Shown one piece after another: positions 18,793-27,543 of a stretch of DNA of 64,000 nt (position 1 is the stretch's first letter; every line of letters begins with the position of its first letter). Under the pieces are notes generated by a model. The model saw only the letters and a list, made by a program, of their open reading frames with translations. It searched no databases and was not told the origin of the DNA. A program made the translations under genes and the position numbers. This stretch comes from Chitinophagaceae bacterium. GTDB taxonomy: Bacteria > Bacteroidota > Bacteroidia > Chitinophagales > Chitinophagaceae. The stretch is from assembly GCA_003168265.1 (NCBI GenBank), contig PMSV01000002.1, positions 1 through 64,000 on the forward strand, given 5' to 3'.

Positions 18793-20067
18793 TTAATTGG
18801 TAATTTTTTTAAAAATAACACAACTGTTTACATCGCCAAAACCGAAGTTAGCTTTAATGACGGTATTCAATGGTTTTTCTGCGGGTTCGCACAGGATGCA
18901 GCGCTGGTCTATATGTTCGAGTATCTCCTCCTGTATCTGATCGCAATTTTTATTTGGCTGGATAAAATCGTTGTGCAATTGAATTAATGCAGCCACAGAT
19001 TCGATGGAACCAGCCGCACTGATGCAGTGGCCTGTCAGGGATTTGAGTGTATTGATACAGGGAAAATCAGCTCCCCTTCTTCCAAGGGCCGCAGCCCAAC
19101 ACGAAATCTCCCATTTATCGGCTGCTGTACCGGTAAGGTGTCCGCAGACCAGGTCGATTTCTGAAGCATTCACACAAGAGACTTCGAGAGCTTTTTTTAT
19201 GCATGTTTTCACCCCATCCGGCGATGGCGCGGTCATGGTCCCGCCGCCTCTTTGTCCTCCGCTATTGATAAAACCGCCCTTTATTTCGGCATAGATCCGG
19301 GCGCCCCTTCTTATTGCGGTTTCGAGTTCTTCCAGCACCAGAGCTCCGGCCCCGCTGCCCGGTACGAAACCCGCGCTATCCTTTGCCATCGGCCTGCTGG
19401 CGCCCTCTGGATCTTCATTGTGATTTCTGTTCAAAACCCTCATGGCATCGAATACGCCCCAGATATATTTACTACTCGCTTCACAACTGCCTGCTATCAT
19501 GCATTTGGCACGGCCAGAGCGTATCATGTCAAAAGCCATAAGGATGGCTTCCGTCCCGGTGCTGCAGGCGCTGCTATTGGCCGTCACCTGGTTTCCCATA
19601 CCGATTAGTCCGCCTATATGCGCACTTGCAGCGCTGGTCATGAGTTGTTCAATATGCCTTACGCCGAGTTTTTGCACGCCCAGGTTTTCATAAAATTGGA
19701 TGGCATGTCGCATATGATCAACATCGCAGACCCCATTGCCGAAAATACATCCGGTTTCCGGGTCCGATTCAGATGATTGGCCAATTGTAAACCCTGCATC
19801 CTCCCACGCTTCGATGGCAGCCGATAAAGCATATTTGACCGTGGTGCTGCGCAGACTTTTGAAAACTCCCGGGCTCAGGTATTTCGAAAGACGGGAATCG
19901 TCAAAATCGGGCGGCATACCAGCCACACAGCAACCCAGGCCATGATCCTTCAATTCCTGGAAAAATCGTAAGCCGCTTCTGCCGCTTCGAATGGCCTCAG
20001 TAAAAGCAGGAAGATTTGTACCATTGGGTGCAACTACTCCCATTCCGGTGATAACTACACGATTCAT
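18793..20067 (-). CDS. Beta-ketoacyl-ACP synthase (KAS II-like)
   Basis: This 424-residue thiolase-fold enzyme has the nucleophile C168 (NSSACSTGTEA) and two histidines: H310 (CGHLTGTAADKWE) and H347 (SLTGHCISAAGSIES). In FabF the first His lies in AHGTST..ND; the GHLTGT form here belongs to the group found in Bacteroidota lipid and pigment clusters. Another FabF-type feature is the GFVPGSGAGALVLEE block. It should extend an acyl-ACP chain by two carbons. It is flanked by a FabZ-like dehydratase and an ACP on the same strand with short gaps. Confidence 0.9.
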   Translation of the reverse strand: MNRVVITGMGVVAPNGTNLPAFTEAIRSGRSGLRFFQELKDHGLGCCVAGMPPDFDDSRLSKYLSPGVFKSLRSTTVKYALSAAIEAWEDAGFTIGQSSESDPETGCIFGNGVCDVDHMRHAIQFYENLGVQKLGVRHIEQLMTSAASAHIGGLIGMGNQVTANSSACSTGTEAILMAFDMIRSGRAKCMIAGSCEASSKYIWGVFDAMRVLNRNHNEDPEGASRPMAKDSAGFVPGSGAGALVLEELETAIRRGARIYAEIKGGFINSGGQRGGGTMTAPSPDGVKTCIKKALEVSCVNASEIDLVCGHLTGTAADKWEISCWAAALGRRGADFPCINTLKSLTGHCISAAGSIESVAALIQLHNDFIQPNKNCDQIQEEILEHIDQRCILCEPAEKPLNTVIKANFGFGDVNSCVIFKKITN

Positions 20068-20110
20068 GATCGGGGATTAAATAAAGGTAACGGCTGGCTT
20101 TTAGCCCAGA

Positions 20111-20596
20111 TCATTTTCTGACCAGCAGCATGCCTCCCATTTCGCCGAAGCAAATTAGGTCTTTTTTTGCATCCTTCAGGGTGATGCGGCATTCCAGTTT
20201 CCCATAGCGGAAAACAGTCTTTTCAGAACGAATAAAAACACGCTCGCCCGGCGCCACCTGCTTTTTAAAACGGATATGGGTCTGCGTTAAAAGAGCAGAC
20301 ATGTTTTTAAATTCTTTTTCTCCTTCCAGCATCATCAGGTAAATGCCGAATGCCACCATACCTGTTTGCGCCATTATTTCCATTAGGATCGCTCCGGGGG
20401 TCACGGGAAAACCCGGGAAATGCCCCTGATAAAAATCGGCTGTTTCTTTTAAAGTATAACTGCCTTCAATCCGGTCGTGATCCAGGTAATCGATGGTTTC
20501 GATAAAACGGAAGGGGGGCTGCTGGGGCACCAGTTGGAGAATCTTTTCCATCATTTCAGGGGATTCCATGTCCTCATAATTAGGTGGCTTTGGCAT
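20111..20596 (-). CDS. 3-hydroxyacyl-ACP dehydratase (FabZ-like)
   Basis: This 161-residue hot-dog protein has the catalytic H59 (YQGHFPGFPVTPG) and E73 (LMEIMAQTG) of FabZ. It should dehydrate 3-hydroxyacyl-ACP to the trans-2-enoyl form. The N-terminal 15 residues are a short extra segment. The gene is 4 bases after the acyl ligase stop and 43 bases before the ketoacyl synthase. No ketoreductase or enoyl reductase is in the cluster, so those steps would use housekeeping enzymes or be left out. Confidence 0.88.
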   Translation of the reverse strand: MPKPPNYEDMESPEMMEKILQLVPQQPPFRFIETIDYLDHDRIEGSYTLKETADFYQGHFPGFPVTPGAILMEIMAQTGMVAFGIYLMMLEGEKEFKNMSALLTQTHIRFKKQVAPGERVFIRSEKTVFRYGKLECRITLKDAKKDLICFGEMGGMLLVRK

Positions 20597-20599
20597 CTG

Positions 20600-22387
20600 C
20601 TAAGCGTAGATCCGGTCAATTACATCCTTGTACTTCTCCATGATGACCTTTCTTTTCAAACTGAGCTTTGGTGTCATCTCGCCGGTATCGATACTCCATT
20701 CCCGGTTCATGAGTTCGAATTTTTTTACCTGCTCTACATGATTGAAATACTCGTTATAGTGTTCAACGAGCTCCTTGTAAAATTTAAGCACCCGGGGTTC
20801 CTTCACTATTTCTTCGGGGCTTGTGAAGGGCATATTGTTTTGCCTGCACCAGTCCTGCAGAGCGGAAAAGGAAGGGACGATCAGGGCGCCTACGAATTTT
20901 CTTTCCGGACCCACAATCATGACTTGTTCGATAAAGCGCGATTCCTTCAATTTATTTTCGATGGCTGCCGGAGCCACATATTTTCCTCCGCTGGTCTTAA
21001 ACAATTCCTTTTTCCTGTCGGTAATGCGAAGAAAGATACCGTCTTCGAATGTTCCTATATCCCCCGTATGCAACCATCCGTCAATGATGGTTTCAGCAGT
21101 GAGGTCTGGTCTCTTGTAATAACCCTGCATCATCGTAGGTCCCTTGACACAGATTTCGCCATCTTCCTCAAGCTTTACTTCAATCCCCTTGATGATCGGC
21201 CCAACCGTTCCATATTTACTACGGCCTGGCTGCTTTCCGTTGATAGAGATCACAGGGGAATTCTCGGTGGGGCCATAACCCTCATAGAGGGGGATCCGCG
21301 CGGCGTTAAAAATCCTCATTAGCCTTTCCTGACAGGCGGCCCCTCCGGTGACGATCGTTTTGATATTTCCACCCAGTGCCTCCCTCCATTTTGAAAAAAC
21401 CAGTTTGTTGGCGATGCTCAGTTGCAAATTGTATAAAAAGCCGTGACTGATGCGATTATCATATCTCTTCCCCAGGTCAACCGCCCAGTAAAATAATTTT
21501 CTTTTTATACCCTTCAGTTCGGCGCCTTTGGTCATTATCCGCTCATAGACCTTTTCAAGCAGCCTGGGAACCGTTGTAAAAATATCAGGCTTTAGTTCCT
21601 GTAGGTTGGCGGCAATGGTGTCGAGGCTTTCGGCGAAAAAGATCCCGTATCCGCTGAACATATAAATATAACTGCAAGCCTTTTCGAAAATATGATTAAG
21701 CGGCAGAAAGCTTAAAGCCCGTTGAGTGGGATTATTTTCAAAGGGGAAACTCTCCTTGGAAAGAAAAATGCAGCTCACAATATTGCGGTGGCTCAGCATG
21801 ACTCCCTTGGGAGTGCCTGTAGTGCCCGAAGTATAAATGATCGTCACCAGACAATCTTCCGAGATTTTGGCTTTGGAGAATTCGATTTTTGAATACCAGG
21901 CCTCATCAGGGGGAATAAGCAATTTTGACCAATGATCGGCTCCCAGGATTTCGTTAAAGGAATAGATACCCTTCAGAGTAGGGATCTTCGGCTGCAGACC
22001 CAGAATTCTCTCATAAAGTTCCTGGCTGCTCACGAATACATATTTCACCTCCGCATCGTTGAAAATAAATTCGATCTCAAGCGGGCTCGTAGTTGGATAA
22101 ATTGGCACCAGGATGGCGCCGGTCTGTTGAACGGCCATATCGGCGATAAGCCATTCGGGCCGGTTATTGGAAATGATCGCAATCTTGTCCCTTCTTTCCG
22201 TCGTCATGTCATTTCCTGAAACGCCAAGTTGCAGCAATCCGGCGGTCAGGCTATCAACTTTTTGGCGTATATCCTTTGTGCTGTATGTCTTCCACAGGCC
22301 TCCTTCCCTGGCGGCAAGCATATCATCTTTAGGATAGTTTTCCAATTGGTAGTTGATGCAATCAAACAATCGTTTTGGCTCTGTCAT
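20600..22387 (-). CDS. Long-chain fatty acid--CoA/ACP ligase (AMP-binding)
   Basis: This 595-residue adenylate-forming enzyme has the P-loop YTSGTTGTPKG (residues 185-195), the GYGPTENSP motif, the hinge LHTGDIG...ITDRKKELFKTSGGKY and a C-terminal TPKLSLKRK tail with the acyl-transfer Lys. It belongs to the long-chain acyl-CoA synthetase (FadD/FAA1-like) group. It activates a fatty acid with ATP and passes it to CoA or, given the neighbouring ACP, perhaps to that carrier. It is the first gene of the four-gene minus-strand set. A TATCTTTA box ends 4 bases before its ATG. Confidence 0.92.
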   Translation of the reverse strand: MTEPKRLFDCINYQLENYPKDDMLAAREGGLWKTYSTKDIRQKVDSLTAGLLQLGVSGNDMTTERRDKIAIISNNRPEWLIADMAVQQTGAILVPIYPTTSPLEIEFIFNDAEVKYVFVSSQELYERILGLQPKIPTLKGIYSFNEILGADHWSKLLIPPDEAWYSKIEFSKAKISEDCLVTIIYTSGTTGTPKGVMLSHRNIVSCIFLSKESFPFENNPTQRALSFLPLNHIFEKACSYIYMFSGYGIFFAESLDTIAANLQELKPDIFTTVPRLLEKVYERIMTKGAELKGIKRKLFYWAVDLGKRYDNRISHGFLYNLQLSIANKLVFSKWREALGGNIKTIVTGGAACQERLMRIFNAARIPLYEGYGPTENSPVISINGKQPGRSKYGTVGPIIKGIEVKLEEDGEICVKGPTMMQGYYKRPDLTAETIIDGWLHTGDIGTFEDGIFLRITDRKKELFKTSGGKYVAPAAIENKLKESRFIEQVMIVGPERKFVGALIVPSFSALQDWCRQNNMPFTSPEEIVKEPRVLKFYKELVEHYNEYFNHVEQVKKFELMNREWSIDTGEMTPKLSLKRKVIMEKYKDVIDRIYA

Positions 22388-22391
22388 TGCC

Positions 22392-22399
22392 TAAAGATA
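22392..22399 (-). promoter_or_regulatory. Possible -7 box (TATCTTTA) at the acyl ligase start
   Basis: The minus strand reads TATCTTTA then GGCA then ATG. The box matches TAnnTTTG in all but the last base. Its position would start the transcript at or near the start codon. No -33 box lies at 19-20 bases; a TTTG occurs at 23 bases. Confidence 0.3.
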
Positions 22400-22437
22400 A
22401 AGAAGTATGGAAAATTTTAGATCAAATCAATAGAACC

Positions 22438-23460
22438 CTATTTTGCTTGGGTTTGGTAGTATTGCCCTTCCGGCAATTTGAATATCCGCCCCCCCTGGAA
22501 TTTGGTAAAACGGCTGTACTCATCAGTATGGGAATTGCACCAGGCCTGAAATTTGCTCTGATCCTGGGCTGCGCCGAAAAGCCATTGGTTATAGGCGTTG
22601 AAAAGGCCTTCCTTAAGTAATTGCCTGTGGTAATCAAAAAGCCGGTATGGAAAGGCAATTGTCGGGTTACCGAACCAGGATAAAATGAATTCGGAGCGTA
22701 ACATGGTAAGGGACTCAGCGTCCACTCCGCTAATTACTGTTGAGGCATGCAAACCAAGCTCAGCGATGAAGGCGGATTCAAATGCATTCCTGGTACCCTG
22801 GTTCTTGAACAAATCGGCGTCGGCGAAAATCTTTTTATATTCTTCCATCAGAACGTCCTTCATTTCCAGGGTGCGCTGGCTGTAACTTTCCAGGTTTACA
22901 AAGATCTCGCTGTACAATACACACCAGATCTTATTGTTTTTTGTATAATAGTATTTGCTGGCGTTATAATAATTACTGGAATAATTCGGATCCGCCTGGA
23001 TCCCTCTTTCCCAGTATTTAATGGCTTCGACCCCATTGCTCGTTCCCAGCACTTCGCCATATTCATTATTGAGCACTCCGCTTCTTGGAAACCTCTTAAG
23101 ACCCTCGCGATACATTTTCTCACATTCTTTTCCCGATTCTGTTGCCTTGTAAACCATACCCAGGATCTGAAAACTCTGCACATCGGCATCAGGCCGCTCG
23201 ACGATCGGTTTAGCTACAGTCAATGCTTTTTCAAAATTCCGGTCAAGGTAATAGGTGAAAGCGAGATCCTTCAGGCATTCCAGATCTTTGGGATCTTTTT
23301 TAAGCGCATTGTTCAAAACCAGGACCGCATTATTATAATCGCCCTGGCGGATAAAGGCCTTGGCAGTTTGATCCAGGGCCTGGGTATCTTCCTGCTGGGC
23401 CGGGCAAAGTCCGGGCACCAAAAGCAAGCATGGTATGGAAAAAACTAATCTGAAATTCAT
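22438..23460 (-). CDS. Secreted TPR-repeat protein
   Basis: I chose ATG 23460, which gives a signal peptide (MNFRLVFSIPCLLLVPGLCPAQQ); the frame itself is open further upstream. Several tetratricopeptide units follow: AKAFIRQGDYNNAVLVLNNA, DLAFTYYLDRNFEKALTVAK, ILGMVYKATESGKECEKMY and YWERGIQADPNY. A non-TPR C-terminal part of about 150 residues follows (CVLYSEIFVNLESYSQRTLEM onward). The protein of about 340 residues is likely periplasmic. It is separated from DUF1015 by about 125 bases. I cannot assign a pathway. Confidence 0.82.
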   Translation of the reverse strand: MNFRLVFSIPCLLLVPGLCPAQQEDTQALDQTAKAFIRQGDYNNAVLVLNNALKKDPKDLECLKDLAFTYYLDRNFEKALTVAKPIVERPDADVQSFQILGMVYKATESGKECEKMYREGLKRFPRSGVLNNEYGEVLGTSNGVEAIKYWERGIQADPNYSSNYYNASKYYYTKNNKIWCVLYSEIFVNLESYSQRTLEMKDVLMEEYKKIFADADLFKNQGTRNAFESAFIAELGLHASTVISGVDAESLTMLRSEFILSWFGNPTIAFPYRLFDYHRQLLKEGLFNAYNQWLFGAAQDQSKFQAWCNSHTDEYSRFTKFQGGRIFKLPEGQYYQTQAK

Positions 23461-23585
23461 CTGTGAATATCTTGTTTTTCTATTTGTCAGAAGGAACCTC
23501 GCATATATTGTCCTGATTGTAAGCTCGGTTTCACTTAAGCCAAATATAAGATGAAAGCCCGACTGGGCCGTTAAAGATCGTAACC

Positions 23586-24815
23586 TCAAATCAAATGCGT
23601 CAGCAAACCGTCCCTTAGCTTGGGTTCAAACCAGGTGCTCTTGGGCGGCATGACATTGCCTGTATCGGCGATATCGATCAACTGCTGCATGCTCACCGGG
23701 TGCAGGCTGAAAGCCAATTTCATTTCGCCGCTGTCTACTCTTTTTTCCAGTTCTTCAAGGCCTCTTATCCCTCCGACGAAATCGATTCGGCTGTCCATAC
23801 GAACATCCTTAATAGTGAGAATCTTGTTCAATACATTTTTCTGGAGGATCGAAACATCAAGTATGCCGATCGGATCGCTGTCATAACTTCCCGCCCTGGA
23901 AATGAGTTTATACCATTTGCCATTCAGGTACATGCCGAATTCATGAAACTGTAAAGGGGAAAAAGAGGCTTCGACCCTGCCAATAATGAAGTCGTGTTTC
24001 AGTTGATGGAGGAATTCCTGTTCTTCCATTCCGTTAAGGTCCTTTACGACTCGGTTATAATCCAGGATATGAAGCTGGCCGCCCGGAAACAAAGTGGTCA
24101 GAAAATAATGACTTTCCTCCCCCGCCTGGTCTCCCAGAGCCTCCTTAACCTTAGCGGCGGACGCGGCACGGTGATGCCCGTCGGCAATATAGGTGCAGGG
24201 AATATGATCTGCAAAATACCGCGTGACGCGGTCCATGGTAGCTTCATCATCGACCACCCATACAATATGTTTGATCCCGTCTTCTGCCAGAAAATCATAT
24301 TCGGGTATGTGGCTGGATTTCCAGTCCTCCAACTCTTTATTAAGCGATTCGAATGTCTGATAGGCCAAAAAGACATTCCCCGTTTGCGCCCCTGTCGTTT
24401 GTATATGTCGGATCCGGTCCAACTCCTTATCGGGCCTGGTCAGCTCGTGTTTTTTAATGATGCCCTCTTCATAATCCGACACAGCGCTTACACATACCAG
24501 TCCGGTCTGGTCGCGTCCTTTCATGGTCAACTGGTAGATATAATAACAAGGCTTATCCTCCTGGTAAAGGATTCCCTCCTGCCTGAAATTCTGAAGGTTC
24601 TCTTTTGCTTTTTGGTAAACTTCCGGGGCGTGGATATCCCTTATCTCTTCAGGAAGATCGATTTCCGATTTGGTAATATGCAGGAAAGAATACCGATTGC
24701 CTGCGGCTTCCTGGCGAGCCTCCTCCGCGTTCAACACATCATAGGGTCTTGAAGCGAGTCTGGAAGCAAGTTCTTTACGGGGGCGAAGGGCGCTAAAGGG
24801 TTTGATGATTGCCAT
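23586..24815 (-). CDS. DUF1015 family protein
   Basis: This protein of 409 residues starts at ATG 24815 (MAIIKPFSALRPRKELA...), where the family begins. Typical motifs are SRPYDVLNAEEAR near the start, YIADGHHRAASA (about residue 200) and TLFPGGQLHILDYNRVV. The DGHHR block is invariant in the family. DUF1015 genes are often placed with serine biosynthesis genes in Bacteroidota, and here serC lies 16 bases upstream on the same strand. The biochemical role is not settled; a link to serine metabolism is inferred from this context. Confidence 0.9.
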   Translation of the reverse strand: MAIIKPFSALRPRKELASRLASRPYDVLNAEEARQEAAGNRYSFLHITKSEIDLPEEIRDIHAPEVYQKAKENLQNFRQEGILYQEDKPCYYIYQLTMKGRDQTGLVCVSAVSDYEEGIIKKHELTRPDKELDRIRHIQTTGAQTGNVFLAYQTFESLNKELEDWKSSHIPEYDFLAEDGIKHIVWVVDDEATMDRVTRYFADHIPCTYIADGHHRAASAAKVKEALGDQAGEESHYFLTTLFPGGQLHILDYNRVVKDLNGMEEQEFLHQLKHDFIIGRVEASFSPLQFHEFGMYLNGKWYKLISRAGSYDSDPIGILDVSILQKNVLNKILTIKDVRMDSRIDFVGGIRGLEELEKRVDSGEMKLAFSLHPVSMQQLIDIADTGNVMPPKSTWFEPKLRDGLLTHLI

Positions 24816-24831
24816 TCTGTTTATTATGCTT

Positions 24832-25926
24832 TTATCCGTGCTTTTGGGCAAAATCTTTCATCAGTTCTGTCAGTGCAGTCACGCTCTCCTGCGGCAGCGC
24901 ATTGTAAAGGCTGGCCCGAAAACCGCCTGTGGAACGGTGTCCTTTGATTCCAACCATTCCATTTTCCTTACAAAGGGACAGGAATTCCTTTTCGAGTTCC
25001 GGCTCGTCAATTACAAATACCACATTCATGCGACTGCGGTCATTGCCGGATACCTTAGGCCGGAAAATGGGCAAACTGTCCAGTGTATCATAAAGCAGCT
25101 TAGCTTTTACATTGTTTTTTTCCTCGATTTCCGGGATTCCCCCTAGTTTTTTTAGCCATCTCAGGGTCAGCATGCATACATATACTGCAAAGACGGGAGG
25201 CGTATTCAGCATGGATCCGTTTTCTATATGATTGCGGTAGTCCATCATGCTGGGAAGCCTGCGGCTCACTTTTCCCAATATGTCTTTTTTCACCACCACC
25301 ACATTTACCCCGGCAGCCCCTATATTTTTCTGAGCTCCTGCATAAATAAGGCTGAATCGATTGAAATCCATTGTATGGCTCAGGATATCGCTGCTCATAT
25401 CGGCGACCAGCGGAACCCCGGAATCCGGTATATCGCGCATCTGGGTCCCTTCGATAGTATTGTTGGTGGTATAGTGGAAATATTTGACTGTTTCGGGTAT
25501 AATGAATCCCTTCGGAATATAAGTATAATCCTTATCCTTTGAAGAAGCCACCACCTCCACCTGTCCAAAAATCTTCGCTTCTTTGATCGCCTTCGTTCCC
25601 CAGGTACCGCAGTCCAGGTAGGCTGCCGTCTCCTTATCATCCAGGAGGTTCATTGGAACCTGGAAAAACTGGGTCGAAGCTCCGCCATGAAGAAAAAGGA
25701 CTTCGTGTTCGCTGTCCAAAACCATGAGTTCCTTCAGGGTAGCAATCGCCTCATCCATTACTTCCTGGAAAAGCGAGCTGCGGTGCCCGATCTCCAGAAT
25801 GGAGAGCCCTGTATTATTAAAATCCATAATTGCACGGCTTGCTTCTTCAAAAACCTCTCTGGGCAGCACGCTGGGGCCGGAATTGAAATTGTGAACGAGT
25901 TTCGTATTGTGATAGATCGCAGACAT
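24832..25926 (-). CDS. serC: Phosphoserine aminotransferase
   Basis: This 364-residue class V PLP-dependent aminotransferase catalyses the second step of serine biosynthesis (3-phosphohydroxypyruvate plus glutamate to phosphoserine). It has the family start HNFNSGPSVLP, the substrate segment LFLHGGASTQFFQVPMNLL, the PLP lysine in LIYAGAQKNIGAAG and the C-terminal VGIKGHRSTGGFRASLYNAL. It is followed by DUF1015 on the same strand. A TATCTTTG box ends 4 bases before the ATG. The start cannot move downstream without cutting the conserved N-terminus, so the mRNA may be leaderless. Confidence 0.95.
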   Translation of the reverse strand: MSAIYHNTKLVHNFNSGPSVLPREVFEEASRAIMDFNNTGLSILEIGHRSSLFQEVMDEAIATLKELMVLDSEHEVLFLHGGASTQFFQVPMNLLDDKETAAYLDCGTWGTKAIKEAKIFGQVEVVASSKDKDYTYIPKGFIIPETVKYFHYTTNNTIEGTQMRDIPDSGVPLVADMSSDILSHTMDFNRFSLIYAGAQKNIGAAGVNVVVVKKDILGKVSRRLPSMMDYRNHIENGSMLNTPPVFAVYVCMLTLRWLKKLGGIPEIEEKNNVKAKLLYDTLDSLPIFRPKVSGNDRSRMNVVFVIDEPELEKEFLSLCKENGMVGIKGHRSTGGFRASLYNALPQESVTALTELMKDFAQKHG

Positions 25927-25930
25927 GGCG

Positions 25931-25938
25931 CAAAGATA
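25931..25938 (-). promoter_or_regulatory. -7 promoter box (TATCTTTG) at the serC start
   Basis: On the minus strand the box is a full match to TAnnTTTG. Four bases (CGCC) separate it from the serC ATG, so transcription would begin at or next to the start codon. No clear -33 TTTG is seen. Confidence 0.4.
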
Positions 25939-25982
25939 AGAAAGCTGGAATTTTAACGGTTGGCAGGCGTGGTATTCTGTAA

Positions 25983-26612
25983 TTAATCCGCCTCTTCTAT
26001 CTCGGTAACTCCTCCTGAAATCGCAAACTTCATCGCTTCAGCCGAGCTTATGCCGGTTAGAAAACGAACCCGGTCCTTCCTGACAAAATACAGGTGACCC
26101 GCAAATGCGTAGCTCTGAGGAACATAAACAGCCATATAATCCTGGAGGCCAAAATCACTCGCATCTTCCTGTGTAATAAATCCTATCCTCCATACATCCG
26201 GCGATTCGATGCTTACCAGCACGGCTTTATCGAATTTTCTCTTATTGCCCGCAAAAGCTTCAAAAAAGTCTTTAACGGTAGAATAGATGATCTTTATGCC
26301 CGGCGTCTTCTCAAGGATCTTGTCAAAAAGCTCTACGAGCCTGCTCACTATGAAGGAAGATGAAATATATCCTACTAGTAAGACAATCAGGACAACGACG
26401 ACAAACCCTAATCCAGGTATGCTTTTCGGTGAACCGTACTTATCAACGCCAAGCCGGCCGGGGAAAAGGTGATGAATCAGATTGGGCAACATGCCGTCAA
26501 TCCAGTTAAAAAGTGATGTTACGGCAAATATTGTGATCGCGATTGGAGCAAGGATGATCAGGCCCTGTAAGAAAAATTGAAAAAGGCGCTTCAAAAAATT
26601 CCTTGATTTCAT
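25983..26612 (-). CDS. DUF502 family membrane protein
   Basis: This 209-residue protein has two membrane helices (about residues 13-36 and 68-92). The DUF502 pattern follows: PGIKIIYSTVKDFFEAFAGN, then MAVYVPQSYAFAGHLYFV and a C-terminal SSAEAMKFAISGGV. Members are conserved inner-membrane proteins of unknown function, related to plant COV proteins. It lies alone between serC and the divergent TetR gene. Confidence 0.9.
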   Translation of the reverse strand: MKSRNFLKRLFQFFLQGLIILAPIAITIFAVTSLFNWIDGMLPNLIHHLFPGRLGVDKYGSPKSIPGLGFVVVVLIVLLVGYISSSFIVSRLVELFDKILEKTPGIKIIYSTVKDFFEAFAGNKRKFDKAVLVSIESPDVWRIGFITQEDASDFGLQDYMAVYVPQSYAFAGHLYFVRKDRVRFLTGISSAEAMKFAISGGVTEIEEAD

Positions 26613-26806
26613 CTAAGTATTTAATTTTTCTCTGCTTGCCAGATGGAACCTCGCATATTCATTACCCTCTGAGGCAAATACCAATTCTCGGTTTTGATTT
26701 TTAAAAATAATACAAACAGGACAAGCTGATAAATTATCTTATGAACATCATATAGATAATGCAGCTACCGTTCGTCCAAAATCAGGACCCAAAGAAAAAA
26801 AATCCC

Positions 26807-26838
26807 ACGGAAACTTTGGTAACAAAAAAAGTTTCCGT
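26807..26838. promoter_or_regulatory. TetR operator (11-bp inverted repeat)
   Basis: ACGGAAACTTT (26807-26817) and AAAGTTTCCGT (26828-26838) are perfect inverted arms with a 10-base spacer. The repeat fills the region from the -33 box to the first base of the -7 box of the regulator's promoter. The GGAAAC...GTTTCC form is typical of TetR-type sites. Autorepression of the efflux operon is the simplest reading. Confidence 0.8.
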
Positions 26839-26845
26839 AGTTTTG
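26815..26845 (+). promoter_or_regulatory. Promoter of the tetR-efflux operon
   Basis: TTTG at 26815-26818, a 19-base spacer, then TAGTTTTG at 26838-26845. This is an exact fit to TTTG-N19-TAnnTTTG. The TetR start codon is at 26883, giving a leader of about 30 bases. Confidence 0.75.
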
Positions 26846-26882
26846 CTTCCGGTTTTTCAGGAATCTGATAAATGTCTGACAA

Positions 26883-27515
26883 ATGAAAGAGAGAATATTG
26901 GAAAAGTCGCGTGAACTTTTCATGCGATACGGGATCCGTTCGGTCACGATGGACGAAATAGCGGCACAATTGGGAATTAGTAAGAAGACCATTTACCAGT
27001 TTTATGCCGATAAGGATGAGATCGTGGAAGCCATTGTAACCCGGGAAATAGACAGCAATGAATCAAAATGCATGGACTGCCGCAAGTCGGCGGAGAATGC
27101 CATTCACGAAGTTTTCCTGGGTATTGAACAAACGGAGGAAATGCTCAAAGGAATGAATCCTCTTATCATGTATGATCTGGAAAAGCACCATCCCCGTGCA
27201 TTTAAAAAACTCCGTGATCACAAATTGCAGTTCTTATATAAAACATTCAGGGAAAATCTGGTCCGTGGAATAGACGAGGAGCTCTACAGGCCCGAAGTCA
27301 ATGTGGAGATAGTTGCAAAACTTCACAACGAATCGGTTTTCCTTTTTTTCAATCAGGAAATTTTTCCTCAAAACCGTTTCCGGGTGATAGATATCATTTA
27401 TGAGATCGATCAACTCTACCTGCACGGCATTATTACTTCAAAAGGAAGAAAGTATATGGAAAAATATATGCAAAAACATGTCCTGAAAAATGACGGTGGA
27501 TTGTATTTGTCCTAG
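26883..27515 (+). CDS. TetR/AcrR family transcriptional regulator
   Basis: This 210-residue protein has an N-terminal helix-turn-helix (VTMDEIAAQLGISKKTIYQF, about residues 20-40) followed by the usual YxxKxxL-like YADKDEIV, and an all-helical ligand domain typical of the family. It lies 28 bases before the TolC gene and heads the RND efflux operon. The 11-bp-arm operator over its own promoter points to autorepression, lifted by a pump substrate or stress signal that cannot be read from sequence. Confidence 0.93.
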   Translation: MKERILEKSRELFMRYGIRSVTMDEIAAQLGISKKTIYQFYADKDEIVEAIVTREIDSNESKCMDCRKSAENAIHEVFLGIEQTEEMLKGMNPLIMYDLEKHHPRAFKKLRDHKLQFLYKTFRENLVRGIDEELYRPEVNVEIVAKLHNESVFLFFNQEIFPQNRFRVIDIIYEIDQLYLHGIITSKGRKYMEKYMQKHVLKNDGGLYLS

Positions 27516-27543
27516 GGACTACTAAATAAAAAATGGGATTTCT

